The notes beneath the pieces were generated by a model that searched no databases, was not told where the DNA came from, and worked only from the letters and a program-made list of their open reading frames with translations. Made by a program: the position numbers and the translations under genes. From assembly GCA_048498995.1 (NCBI GenBank), contig JBEHWX010000007.1, forward strand, positions 1 through 64,000: a DNA stretch of 64,000 nucleotides. Direction: 5' to 3'. Each line of letters opens with the position of its first letter. Positions within the stretch are counted from its first letter, which is position 1. Below, piece by piece: positions 54,144 to 63,170 of this stretch. This stretch comes from JBEHWX01 sp048498995. Lineage in GTDB: Bacteria > Bacteroidota > Ignavibacteria > OLB7.

Positions 54144-55208
54144 ATGCCTTCACATCCCGCTTCCGAGGTCACGCCCGATGGGCGCGATGCTTCGAGTCCC
54201 GTTGCGTCCGGACGCTCCGCGACAACCGAATCTCCCCTCATCTCCATCATCATCCTGACGCGCAACCGGAACCGTGAGGTGATGCGCGCCGTGGCCTCGG
54301 CCCTCGCGCAGAGCTACGAGCCGTTCGAGGTGATCGTGCTCGACAATGCCTCCGACCGAAGCCCGGAGCCGGATCTGCTCGAGCGCTTCGGCGGCGATCC
54401 ACGCCTTTGCTTCCTCCGCTCCGACCGGAATCTCGGCGCCGCCGGCGGACGCAATCATGCCGTGGCCGAGGCGCGCGGCGGCTATCTGCTCTACCTCGAC
54501 GACGACGCCCGCCTTCTCGATGAAAACGCACTCCAGTACGTCGCGCGATTTTTCGACCGCTATCCGGATGCCGGCGCGCTCCAGTTCTCGGCCGTCGCTC
54601 CCGATGGCGAGGAGCTCTATCCGGATCACGGCCCCCGGTTCGATCCGGAGCTTCCCGAGCTGACACTGATGAACTATCTGGTGACGTGCGGGTGCGCGGT
54701 GCCCCGGAGCGCGCACGATGCAACCGGAGGATTTCCGGAGGAGATAGAGGTCTATTACGAGGACAACCACTACGCGTTCGCCCTGCTTCGAGCCGGGCTC
54801 GCGATCTACCACACCGACGCGATCCGCGTCGAGCACCCGCGCAGCGACGCGCGGAGCGGTCCGCGGCATCGGCGGTTTCACTTCCTGAAGGCGCGGAACG
54901 TTACCTGGCTCTTCCTTTCCTTCTTCCCGATCGGCGAGGCGCCGCGGTTCATTCTCCGCTTTCAGGCGGGACATCTGATCGAGGCTCTGCGCGCCGGGAA
55001 CGCCGTTGCCTGGCTGCTCGGAGCGCTCGCGGCCCTGCCGGGCGCGCCACGGTGCATCCGGCGCCGGCCGAAGCTCACGCCGGAACAGATCGCCCGCGTT
55101 CATCTGCTCGATCGCCATCGGGAGCTGCTTCCGGACCTTGCCCCAACGGCGCATGAACGGCGGGAAACTGGCCGGAATCACCCCGAGCGTCCGCTCCAGT
55201 CCGGATAA
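54144..55208 (+). CDS. GT2 glycosyltransferase
   Basis: 354 residues from the ATG at 54144. The start is set by comparison with the family; an earlier in-frame ATG at 53994 adds residues unlike GT2. Motifs: LISIIILTRNRNREVMRAVA, VIVLDNASDRSPEP, AGGRNHAVAEARGGYLLYLD followed by DDARLLDE (DXD), and GFPEEIEVYYEDNHYAFAL. The C-terminus is rich in Arg and His (RSGPRHRRFHFLKARNVTWL) and may touch the membrane via LFLSFFPIGEAPRFIL. It is not part of the polysaccharide locus at 22-41 kb and has no sugar-gene neighbours, so the acceptor is unknown. It probably forms a separate transcript from the MoxR gene, which has its own candidate promoter. Confidence 0.85.
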   Translation: MPSHPASEVTPDGRDASSPVASGRSATTESPLISIIILTRNRNREVMRAVASALAQSYEPFEVIVLDNASDRSPEPDLLERFGGDPRLCFLRSDRNLGAAGGRNHAVAEARGGYLLYLDDDARLLDENALQYVARFFDRYPDAGALQFSAVAPDGEELYPDHGPRFDPELPELTLMNYLVTCGCAVPRSAHDATGGFPEEIEVYYEDNHYAFALLRAGLAIYHTDAIRVEHPRSDARSGPRHRRFHFLKARNVTWLFLSFFPIGEAPRFILRFQAGHLIEALRAGNAVAWLLGALAALPGAPRCIRRRPKLTPEQIARVHLLDRHRELLPDLAPTAHERRETGRNHPERPLQSG

Positions 55209-55249
55209 GCCGACCGGTCGGCCGAGGCGGATTTGCGCGTTTCCCCTGG

Positions 55250-55279
55250 TTGATTCTCGCCGGTTCCGTTGTACATTCC
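55250..55279 (+). promoter_or_regulatory. Possible promoter of the MoxR/VWA genes
   Basis: TTG at 55250-55252, a 19-base spacer and TACATTCC at 55272-55279 fit the FCB pattern with two mismatches in the -7 box. It lies 72 bp upstream of the MoxR ATG. Confidence 0.3.
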
Positions 55280-55351
55280 CTGTTCATGGTCCGCCCGAAC
55301 GGCGGATCTCCCCTGAATTATGTCCATCGACTACGCACAAGGGAACCGTAC

Positions 55352-56665
55352 ATGGTGGAGTCGGCTCCGGCCCTGAACGTCCAGCAGACGATTCTGAGCC
55401 TTCAGGACGCGATAGAGTTCGTCAACTCCCGCGTCATCAACCGCGCCGATGTCGTCGAGCAGATCTTCTGCGCCCTGCTGACCGGCGAGCACGCCCTGGT
55501 GCAGAGCCGGACCGGCGTCGCGAAATCGCTCATGACCGAGCAGATCTTCCGGATGTTTACCGGCGCGCGCTACTTCAAGGTCCAGGCCTCCAAGGAACAG
55601 CAGCCGGATACCTACTTCGGCGGCATGGACCTGGAAGAGCTGAAGAAGGGGCGGATCGTCCACAATACCGCCGGCTCCCTGGTCGAGAGCGAGTTCGGCT
55701 TCATCGACGAGATCTTCGACGCCAACGATTACACGCTCCGCTCCCTCCTCTCCCTGCTGAACGAGCGCGAGCTGATCCTCGGCGTGCAGCATCAGCACGC
55801 GGCCATCCACACCGTGGTGGCCGCCACCAACTATCTGCGCATCAGCGAGATCACCGAGGCGCTTCTCGACCGCTTCAGCTATCAGTCGGTGATCTACCCG
55901 GACAAGGATCCCTACGCCCAGTACCTGATCTCCCAGCAGTATCTCCGCCACGGAGGCCAGGCCGCCGCCCCGCCGAAGCAGATCGACTATTCCCTGCTGC
56001 GCGAGGTGACGATGATCTGCACCGGCCGGAGCGAGCAGATGACGATCACGATCCCGCCGGAGGTGGCCTACTACGCCAACGTGGTGATCCGCTACTACGA
56101 GGAGCTCCGGAACCGCCAGCTCGCCGGACGCCCCGAGCTGATGCCGGGACGGGATTTCTATATCTCCCCGCGCAAGCAGATGAAGGCGCTCGACCTGCTC
56201 CGCGCCATTGCCTTCATGCACGGACGGAGCACCGTCTCGCAGGATGACGTGGACAAGCTCTACGTGCTCTTCACCACGATCGGCATCGAGGAGGAGCGCG
56301 CGATCTGGACCAAGGCGTCGCAGACGCTCAGCCACCAGTTCAGCGCCACCAACGCGATGGAGCAGCTCAAGACGCTGCTCGACTACAAGTCGATGATCGA
56401 CCAGTTGAAGCGCGATCCGGAACAGCTCCGCCAGCCGCTGACCGAGCTGGACAACATGCCGATCAAGCGGACGCTCCGGGAATGGGCCCGCGAGACGTTC
56501 GGCCGCGCCGACGTGAACACCGAGAACAACCGCCGTCTGCTCGAGGAGTTCCTGGAGAAGCTTCAGCCGATGACCGACGAGGTGCGCGACCTGAAGCAGC
56601 AGCTCCAGCGCGATCTCCGCATCCTCTTCCAGGCCCGATCCGGCAACGACTCGCCGCTCGGATAA
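55352..56665 (+). CDS. MoxR-family AAA+ ATPase (RavA-like)
   Basis: 437 residues from the ATG at 55352, with AAGGGA upstream. AAA+ elements: P-loop QSRTGVAKSLMTEQIF (residues 51-66; Lys58-Ser59), Walker B FGFIDEIFDAND (Asp119-Glu120), sensor 1 VVAATNYL, and arginine-finger region EALLDRFSYQS. The usual MoxR P-loop starts GPPG; here the first glycine is Ser52 and the prolines are gone. The C-terminal part is helical (EEFLEKLQPMTDEVRDLKQQ). MoxR ATPases act as chaperones that remodel or activate partner proteins, typically with a VWA protein encoded next door, as here. It most resembles the RavA branch. Confidence 0.88.
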   Translation: MVESAPALNVQQTILSLQDAIEFVNSRVINRADVVEQIFCALLTGEHALVQSRTGVAKSLMTEQIFRMFTGARYFKVQASKEQQPDTYFGGMDLEELKKGRIVHNTAGSLVESEFGFIDEIFDANDYTLRSLLSLLNERELILGVQHQHAAIHTVVAATNYLRISEITEALLDRFSYQSVIYPDKDPYAQYLISQQYLRHGGQAAAPPKQIDYSLLREVTMICTGRSEQMTITIPPEVAYYANVVIRYYEELRNRQLAGRPELMPGRDFYISPRKQMKALDLLRAIAFMHGRSTVSQDDVDKLYVLFTTIGIEEERAIWTKASQTLSHQFSATNAMEQLKTLLDYKSMIDQLKRDPEQLRQPLTELDNMPIKRTLREWARETFGRADVNTENNRRLLEEFLEKLQPMTDEVRDLKQQLQRDLRILFQARSGNDSPLG

Positions 56666-56757
56666 CGCCCCCGCGGATAACGCGCCGGCGGCATGCGCAT
56701 CGACGTCAGAGGTGAATCAGCTACCGACGTGAACGAGCAAGGCACGACTTTCTCCGG

Positions 56758-58275
56758 ATGAAGCACGACGTTCTGAATCATAGCGCCTTCTTCGAGCACA
56801 TGGAGCAATTCGGGTACTTCCGCGACCTGGAGGAGCTCCTGCCGGAGGATTTCACCGCGGTCTTCGAGATCGCCCGCGTGCTGGAGGATCAGGACTCGCC
56901 GCTGTTCCGGAGCCTCGCCGCGGTTATGACCGTGACGCCGCCGCATCGCGCCGAAGAGCCCAAGCCGAGCCGTGAGTGGAAGCCGAACCGGAATATCACG
57001 CACAGCGAGGAATATGAGGCCGAGCTGATGCGGAGCGTCTCCGACGTCAAGCGAATCCTGCCGCACCAGCACCTGCTGCCGGAGGAGGTGTTCATGCAGC
57101 GGCTGGCCCGCCGCTCCCTCTGGATCAACCTGCCGAAGGCGCCGGTCACCCTCCCCTACAAATCGACGGACCGCGACTACTCCCCGAACAATTTCAAGCA
57201 GAAGGTCTACCTGCTGGTCGACACGTCGACCTCGATGAGCTCGCACCATCGGATTCAGATGGCCAAGGCGGTGGTCTACGTGTTCCTGAAGCGGAACCTC
57301 GCCGAGCTCGGCCACATCTACCTCCGGACGTTCGACGCCGATGTCGGGCCGCTGCAGCGGGCCACCGACGAGGCGAGCCTTCGCCGGCTGATCCACTACA
57401 CGATGCGCCTGAGCCGCCTGGGCAACGGCACCGTGATGGAGCGGGCACTGCTGCAGGCGACCGAGGATATCCAGGCGCAGGCCGCCCTCTCCGGCGCCGA
57501 GATCCTGATGGTCACCGACGGCGCCAGCCATCTTGACGCCGACCGGATCCGGGAAGCGCTCGGGGAGACGATCCGGATCAACACGATCAAGATCGGCAAT
57601 GCCGCGCTCCACCCGGACGAGAAGCTGCTCCGGGAGATGGCCTCCAAGGGAAGCGGTCCGCAGCAGAAGGAGCTGGCCCGGCTCGAGGAGGATCTTCGCC
57701 GCTCCCGCTTCGATCTGGAGAACGCCCCGTCCGACGGCGACAAGCGGGCGCTCAGAACGCACATCGCCTCGATCGAGTCGCGCGCCGCGCAACTCCGTGG
57801 CCGCCTGATCGACCGGCTGCGCGACACCTACGGCCGCGAGATCGAGTCGCTCTCGAGCGTCTACGTCAATGTGGACGATATCTCGGCCGACGCGATCTTC
57901 ATCCTCAGCCAGACCGAGATCGACGAGATCCGCGCGCTCCTGGCCGAGGTGGAATCCGACTTCACCGACGGCATCGACGCCGATTCGCTCCGGGAGGCGG
58001 CGCTGCTCTACGAGCATGTGGAGATGCTCACCAAGCAGACCTCCGACCCGGAGCAGCTTCGCCAGCTCAAGGAGCTCACCGACCGCCTGGAGGAGCTTCT
58101 GAAGGATATCCTCGACAAGAGCCACGCGCCGAGCTCGATGCTGAACATCACCCGGAACGACATCCGCGACCTGCAGATGATGCTCCGGATGAAGGGGCCC
58201 GGCCAGAGCGGCAAGCGCTTCTCCCTCCTGATGGCCCTTCTGCGCAAACTTCTCAGCCGCGTGTTCAAGCGCTGA
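56758..58275 (+). CDS. VWA-domain protein, partner of the MoxR ATPase
   Basis: 505 residues. The von Willebrand A domain spans about 148-280 with a complete metal-ion site: DTSTSMS (Asp155, Ser157, Ser159), Thr225 in GNGTVMERA, and Asp254 in MVTDGAS. The N-terminal 140 residues are helical, and the C-terminal 200 are coiled-coil-like (ELARLEEDLRRSRFDLENA). There is no signal or membrane segment, so it is cytoplasmic, unlike BatA/BatB. Together with the MoxR gene 92 bp upstream it forms a RavA/ViaA-like pair; the extra C-terminal helical domain is larger than in ViaA. Client and process are unknown. Confidence 0.85.
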   Translation: MKHDVLNHSAFFEHMEQFGYFRDLEELLPEDFTAVFEIARVLEDQDSPLFRSLAAVMTVTPPHRAEEPKPSREWKPNRNITHSEEYEAELMRSVSDVKRILPHQHLLPEEVFMQRLARRSLWINLPKAPVTLPYKSTDRDYSPNNFKQKVYLLVDTSTSMSSHHRIQMAKAVVYVFLKRNLAELGHIYLRTFDADVGPLQRATDEASLRRLIHYTMRLSRLGNGTVMERALLQATEDIQAQAALSGAEILMVTDGASHLDADRIREALGETIRINTIKIGNAALHPDEKLLREMASKGSGPQQKELARLEEDLRRSRFDLENAPSDGDKRALRTHIASIESRAAQLRGRLIDRLRDTYGREIESLSSVYVNVDDISADAIFILSQTEIDEIRALLAEVESDFTDGIDADSLREAALLYEHVEMLTKQTSDPEQLRQLKELTDRLEELLKDILDKSHAPSSMLNITRNDIRDLQMMLRMKGPGQSGKRFSLLMALLRKLLSRVFKR

Positions 58276-58290
58276 GCCCCCCTCGAGTCC

Positions 58291-59268
58291 ATGCCGATCA
58301 TCCACGAATCCTCCTTCCGCCCGGCTCTCCTGCTCGGCCCGCACCTGCAGACGATCATCCCGGCGATGTTCCCCCCACGCGTTGCGGTGAGCTACCGGCG
58401 CGAGCGGATCGACACGCCCGACGGCGACTTTCTCGATCTCGACTGGCTCCGCTCCGGCTCGCGGCGCGTGGCGATTCTGCAGCACGGGCTCGAGGGGAGC
58501 TCCGGACGTCCCTACATCCGCGGGATGGCCGCGGCGCTGCGCGATGCCGGGTGGGACGTGCTCGCCTGGAATTTCCGCGGCTGCGGCGGCCAGACCAATC
58601 GGACGCTCCGCTGGTATCACAGCGGCGAGACCGGCGATCTCCGCCACGTGATCGCGCATGCGCTCGCGACCGTCGGCTACGAGCAGGTCGCGCTGATCGG
58701 CTTCAGTCTCGGCGGGAACATGACGCTGAAATATCTGGGCGAGGAGGGGGAATCGATCGATCCCCGGATCGTCGGCGCGGTGACGTTCTCGGTGCCATGC
58801 GACCTGAAGTCGAGCGCGCTCCGGCTGGCCGATCGCTCCAACAGGATCTACATGCGACGGTTTCTGCGGACCCTGGCCGACAAGGTGCGGCGGAAGATGG
58901 CGGTGATGCCCGGCATGCTGAGCGACGAGGGACTGAAGGGGATCGCGACGTTTCAGGAGTTCGACGACCGCTACACCGCGCCGCTGCACGGATTCCGGGA
59001 TGCAGAGGAGTACTGGGCGCGCTCCAGCAGCCGCGCTTTTCTCGAACGGATACGGGTTCCGGCGCTGCTGGTCAACGCGCTGGACGATCCGTTCCTGGCG
59101 CCCCCCTGCTATCCGGCCGCGGAGGCGGAGCGGAGCCGATATTTCCATCTGGAGACGCCACGCTCCGGAGGGCATGTGGGGTTCGTGGCCGCCGGTCCCG
59201 ACCGGCGCTGGATGGAGTGGCGCGCGCTGGAATTTCTTGCCCCGCTCCTGCACGGCCGGGCATCGTGA
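58291..59268 (+). CDS. YheT-type alpha/beta hydrolase
   Basis: 325 residues. The fold is clear: QHGLEGSSGRPYIRGMAAAL (oxyanion loop), WNFRGCGGQTNRTLRWYHSG, the nucleophile elbow LIGFSLGGNMTLKYLG (Ser in GFSLGG), an Asp in NALDDPFLAPPC and a His in SGGHVGFV. YheT/ABHD1-3-like hydrolases act on esters of unknown identity. It starts 15 bp after the VWA gene, so it belongs to the same operon as the MoxR/VWA pair. Confidence 0.88.
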   Translation: MPIIHESSFRPALLLGPHLQTIIPAMFPPRVAVSYRRERIDTPDGDFLDLDWLRSGSRRVAILQHGLEGSSGRPYIRGMAAALRDAGWDVLAWNFRGCGGQTNRTLRWYHSGETGDLRHVIAHALATVGYEQVALIGFSLGGNMTLKYLGEEGESIDPRIVGAVTFSVPCDLKSSALRLADRSNRIYMRRFLRTLADKVRRKMAVMPGMLSDEGLKGIATFQEFDDRYTAPLHGFRDAEEYWARSSSRAFLERIRVPALLVNALDDPFLAPPCYPAAEAERSRYFHLETPRSGGHVGFVAAGPDRRWMEWRALEFLAPLLHGRAS

Positions 59269-59397
59269 ACGGGCCGACCAGAGCGACGGATCGTAATTAG
59301 GGTTCGGAGAGATACCGGAGTATATTGCCACGTTCATGCGCGCCCACGCACGAATGCGTTATCGGCCCCGTTGGCCGAAGTTCCCCACAGGTGTGCA

Positions 59398-62300
59398 GTG
59401 CCTCTCCGCCGAATACTCCGATATCTCCCAACGCTCCTGCTGGCCGCGGCCGTCGCGCTGATGATCGTCTCGATGCCGATGACGATCCAGATCGCGGGCT
59501 GCCTGGTGCTGCTGACGAGCCTGGGAGCGGCGTGGCTCGGCGACCGCTGGGCCGGCGTGGCCGCGGCCGTTATCGGCGCCTCGGCGATGCTCGTCGCGGC
59601 GCTCCGGACCACTTCGGCCGATCAGACGCCGGCGCTCACCATCATTACTCTTCTGCTCGTTGCCGCCGTCGCCCTCTCCCTCCTGATCGGACGCCGCCCG
59701 GCCGCCGAATCCTCGGACGAACCTTCCGAGGAATCCGCCGGTGAATCCAACGTTGGCTTCCTCTCCGCCTCCGGCGACAGGCTCGCACGGATCGTGATGG
59801 ACCGGACCGGCGACGGAGTCTTCATTACCGACGGCGCGGGAATGTTCCTGAGCGCCAATCGAGCCGCGCTCGACATGCTCGGGTATGCGCTGCCGGAGCT
59901 GGTCGGCCGGAACAGCGCGGAGCTCTTCGCCGACGACGACCGGCTTCGCGAGCCGATGCGCCTTCCGGACGCCGATGGCGCGCCGATGGCCACGCTCCGG
60001 AGGCTCCGTCGCAAGGACGGGAGAATCATCACCGTGGAGGGGGATGGAATACGCCTGGAAGATGGGCGCCTCGTCGGCATCTGGCACGACGTCTCGGCGC
60101 TCAGCGCGGCGCACGAGGCGGTGAGCTCCATCCGAAGCAAATTCGAGGCGGTCGGCGCCGCGGTCGACGGCCTCGTCTACGAATGGAATCCCTCGACCCG
60201 CATCGCCATGCGGAGCCACGGGCTGAACGAGCATTTCGGGTATCCGCCGGAGATGGTGGATTCGACCGTCGACTGGTGGGCCGATCGCATCCACCCGGAC
60301 GACCGCCCGGAAACCGACCGGATCGTCCGCGACGCCGTTGCCGCCGGCTCCGGGTTCTCCCTCGAATATCGCTTCCGCGCCGGCGACGGCCAGTACCGCT
60401 ACGTTACCGATCGGGCCGTGGTGCTGCGCGACCGGAACGGCGCGGCCACCGCCGTGGTCGGCTGCGTCCTCGATGTGGATGAGCAGCGCCGCTCCGAGCT
60501 TGCCCTGGCCGCCTCCGATGCCCGATTCCGCCAGCTCGCCGATGCCATGCCGATCTTCGTCTGGACCGCCCGCCCCGACGGCTCCTTCGAGTTCTTCAAC
60601 CGACGCTGGAGCGAGTACTCCGGCCTGAGCGTCGAGGCCGCCAGCCTCGACATGCGCGCCACGCTGCATCCCGACGACCTCGACCAGTGCGCCCAGGCCT
60701 GGTTCAGCTCCATCCGGACCGGCGCCCCCTACCAGATGGAATGCCGCTATCGCGATGCCTCCACCGGCGCCTACCGATGGCACCTGGCGCGCGCGGTTCC
60801 GGCTCGCGACTCCGAGGGACGCGTGATCCGCTGGTACGGCACCGGCACCGACATCGACGACGTGAAGCAGGCGCAGACGCGGCTGAAGCAACAGCTCGAC
60901 CTGATCCGGACCATCACCGACAACGCCGCCGACTCCCTCTTCCTGATGGACCCGGACGGGAATCTCACCTTCATGAATCCCGCCGCGGAGCGGACCTTCG
61001 GATGGCGCCAGGAGGAGATCCTCGGCCGGAGGCTCCACGACGTGGTCCATTACCGGCACCCGGACGGCCGTCCCTACCCGATGATAGACTGCCCGCTCGG
61101 CAGCGTCTTCAAGACCGGCCAGACCATCACCGGCCATGAGGATGTGTTCTACCATTACGATGGCTCTCCCATCGACGTGGTCTGCTCGAACGCGGTGATC
61201 GTGCTGGACGGAAAAGTCACCGGCGCGGTGCTGATGGTGCAGGACAACCGCGCGCGGAAGAACGCGGAGCGGGAGCGCGCCGAGGCGTTGAGCCGCGAGC
61301 GGAGCGCGCGCATGGATGCCGAGCGGGCGCAGCGCCGCTCCTCCCTCCTTGCCGAGGCCGGAGAGATCTTCTCGACGATGCGGGGGGAAGCTCAAGGCCT
61401 CGAAACCCTGGTCCGCCGTCTCGTCTCCTCCTTCGCCGACGGCGCCGTGGTGGTAACCCTGGAGGAAAGCGGCGCGCCGACACCCTCCGCGATCGCCGAC
61501 GCCGACCCGGCGCGGGAAGAGCGCTTCCGCGACCTGATCGGTCTGCTGCTGAGCGGACATGACGGCGGACCCGGCATTCTGGGAAACGTTATCGAGGAAC
61601 GGGGAAGCTGCCTCGTCGACCGGGAGCACCTGGCCGGCCTTCGCGAGTCGCTTCCATTCGGTGCTCGGGCGCTGATGGATGAGCTCGCGCCCGGTTCCTG
61701 CATCCTGGTGCCGATCGTCGCGCGCGATCAGGCGCACGGCGCGCTGCTGCTGGTGCGCCGCCTCGGCAAGGAGCCCTTCTCGCCCGAGGATATGACGCTC
61801 GCCTTCGATCTGGCACGTCGCGCCGCCGCCGCCGTGGACAATGCGCGGCTCATCGACGCCATCCAGCAGGCCAACGCGGCCAAGGATCGGTTCCTGGCCG
61901 TGCTCAGCCACGAACTCCGCACGCCGCTGACGCCGGTGGTCGCCTCCGTGCACGCACTTGCCGATGAAAGCCTGCCGGAGGATCTGCGGCCGCTGGTGGA
62001 GATCATCCAGCGGAACATCGAGCTGGAGACCAGGCTGATCGACGATCTGCTCGATCTTACGCGCATCATCAACGGCAAGCTCGCGCTGGCCGACGATCGC
62101 GTGGAGATCGTGGAGCTGATCCGGAGCGTGCTCGACATCTGCCGCCACGACATGGGGGAGCGCGACCTGCTGCTGGTCGTGGATCTGGCCGCCGGGCGCT
62201 CGGTCCTGAACGGCGACGCGGCGCGGCTCCGCCAGGTGCTCTGGAACCTTCTCAAGAACGCCATCAAGTTCAGCCACGAGCGGGGCACCATCACGATCGC

Positions 62301-62934
62301 CACGCGCAACGTGGAGGATCGGATCGAGATCGAAGTCTCTGATCGGGGGGTCGGCATAGCGCCGGAGCAGCTCGCGCGGATCTTCGAGGCGTTCGAGCAG
62401 GGTCCGGCCGACACGCATCGCCGCTACGGCGGCCTCGGGCTCGGCCTCGCGATCTCCCGTTCGATCGTGCAGATGCATGGCGGCAGGATCGAGGCGAGGA
62501 GCGCCGGCGCCGAACAGGGCGCGACGTTCATCGTTTCGCTGGCCGCGGCGGAGCCAGACCCGGAGGTTCCGGCGACCGACGATCCGGGCGAAGTTCGCAG
62601 CATCTTCGTGCTCGACACGCCGACCGACACGGTGAGCATCGCGAGGCTGCTGATCGACCGCTCGGGCCGTCGGATCACCATCGCGCATTCGCTGCGCGCG
62701 GCGCTCCGCGGCATCGCCGGCGAATCCCCCGATCTGCTCCTGATCGACATCGACGCCAACCCGGACGCCGGGGAGCTGATGGCGCTCGCTCCGGAGGCGA
62801 GCATCCTTCTGGTCGGCACAACGCCGAGCATGGCGGGGCTCATGCCGATTCCCGAGGGGATCGACTATCAGTTCCTGGCCCGGCCTGTCGGCGCCGGTCG
62901 CCTCCAGGAGGCGATCGAGCCGGTACTGGGCTGA
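59398..62934 (+). CDS. Multi-PAS membrane histidine kinase with a degenerate C-terminal receiver
   Basis: 1178 residues from the GTG at 59398, which has ACAGG upstream; a TTG at 59371 is less likely. Four transmembrane helices lie within the first 110 residues, then four or more PAS domains, the last ending before a GAF-like region (LVRRLVSSFADGAVVVTLEE). The kinase core is complete: H-box FLAVLSHELRTPLTPVVASV (His codon at 61909-61911), N-box VLWNLLKNAIKFSHERG, and G-boxes VSDRGVGIAPEQ and YGGLGLGLAISRSIV. The last 115 residues resemble a receiver, but the acidic pocket reads VLDTPTD, the Asp in LLLIDID is present and the usual Lys is Arg (LARPVG). No response regulator gene is adjacent. The signal is unknown. 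Confidence 0.88.
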   Translation: MPLRRILRYLPTLLLAAAVALMIVSMPMTIQIAGCLVLLTSLGAAWLGDRWAGVAAAVIGASAMLVAALRTTSADQTPALTIITLLLVAAVALSLLIGRRPAAESSDEPSEESAGESNVGFLSASGDRLARIVMDRTGDGVFITDGAGMFLSANRAALDMLGYALPELVGRNSAELFADDDRLREPMRLPDADGAPMATLRRLRRKDGRIITVEGDGIRLEDGRLVGIWHDVSALSAAHEAVSSIRSKFEAVGAAVDGLVYEWNPSTRIAMRSHGLNEHFGYPPEMVDSTVDWWADRIHPDDRPETDRIVRDAVAAGSGFSLEYRFRAGDGQYRYVTDRAVVLRDRNGAATAVVGCVLDVDEQRRSELALAASDARFRQLADAMPIFVWTARPDGSFEFFNRRWSEYSGLSVEAASLDMRATLHPDDLDQCAQAWFSSIRTGAPYQMECRYRDASTGAYRWHLARAVPARDSEGRVIRWYGTGTDIDDVKQAQTRLKQQLDLIRTITDNAADSLFLMDPDGNLTFMNPAAERTFGWRQEEILGRRLHDVVHYRHPDGRPYPMIDCPLGSVFKTGQTITGHEDVFYHYDGSPIDVVCSNAVIVLDGKVTGAVLMVQDNRARKNAERERAEALSRERSARMDAERAQRRSSLLAEAGEIFSTMRGEAQGLETLVRRLVSSFADGAVVVTLEESGAPTPSAIADADPAREERFRDLIGLLLSGHDGGPGILGNVIEERGSCLVDREHLAGLRESLPFGARALMDELAPGSCILVPIVARDQAHGALLLVRRLGKEPFSPEDMTLAFDLARRAAAAVDNARLIDAIQQANAAKDRFLAVLSHELRTPLTPVVASVHALADESLPEDLRPLVEIIQRNIELETRLIDDLLDLTRIINGKLALADDRVEIVELIRSVLDICRHDMGERDLLLVVDLAAGRSVLNGDAARLRQVLWNLLKNAIKFSHERGTITIATRNVEDRIEIEVSDRGVGIAPEQLARIFEAFEQGPADTHRRYGGLGLGLAISRSIVQMHGGRIEARSAGAEQGATFIVSLAAAEPDPEVPATDDPGEVRSIFVLDTPTDTVSIARLLIDRSGRRITIAHSLRAALRGIAGESPDLLLIDIDANPDAGELMALAPEASILLVGTTPSMAGLMPIPEGIDYQFLARPVGAGRLQEAIEPVLG

Positions 62935-63170
62935 TCGCCATTCTCCACGCGCCGCGCCGCGCCTCCCCAACCACCTCTCATCCCGACGCTCTCTTTGCGG
63001 ATTCGAAGCCACGCCTCCGCGTCCGCCGTTCCGATCATCCCTACAAAGCACCATCGAGAGCACCTGGTTGGCACGGGATGAGATGGGAAGAACCGGGCGC
63101 GCCCGGCCCGAAGGGCGGCGCGTACCGACGGGATAGACCGACGGGATAGAACCATGGAGGGAGTTGGAAG

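Noticed and set aside
53873..54265. Minus-strand frame overlapping the start of the GT2 gene
   Set aside because: No motif; overlaps the well-supported glycosyltransferase in another frame.
59359..63063. Long minus-strand frame opposite the histidine kinase
   Set aside because: Shadow of the kinase gene; no motifs and wrong amino acid mix.
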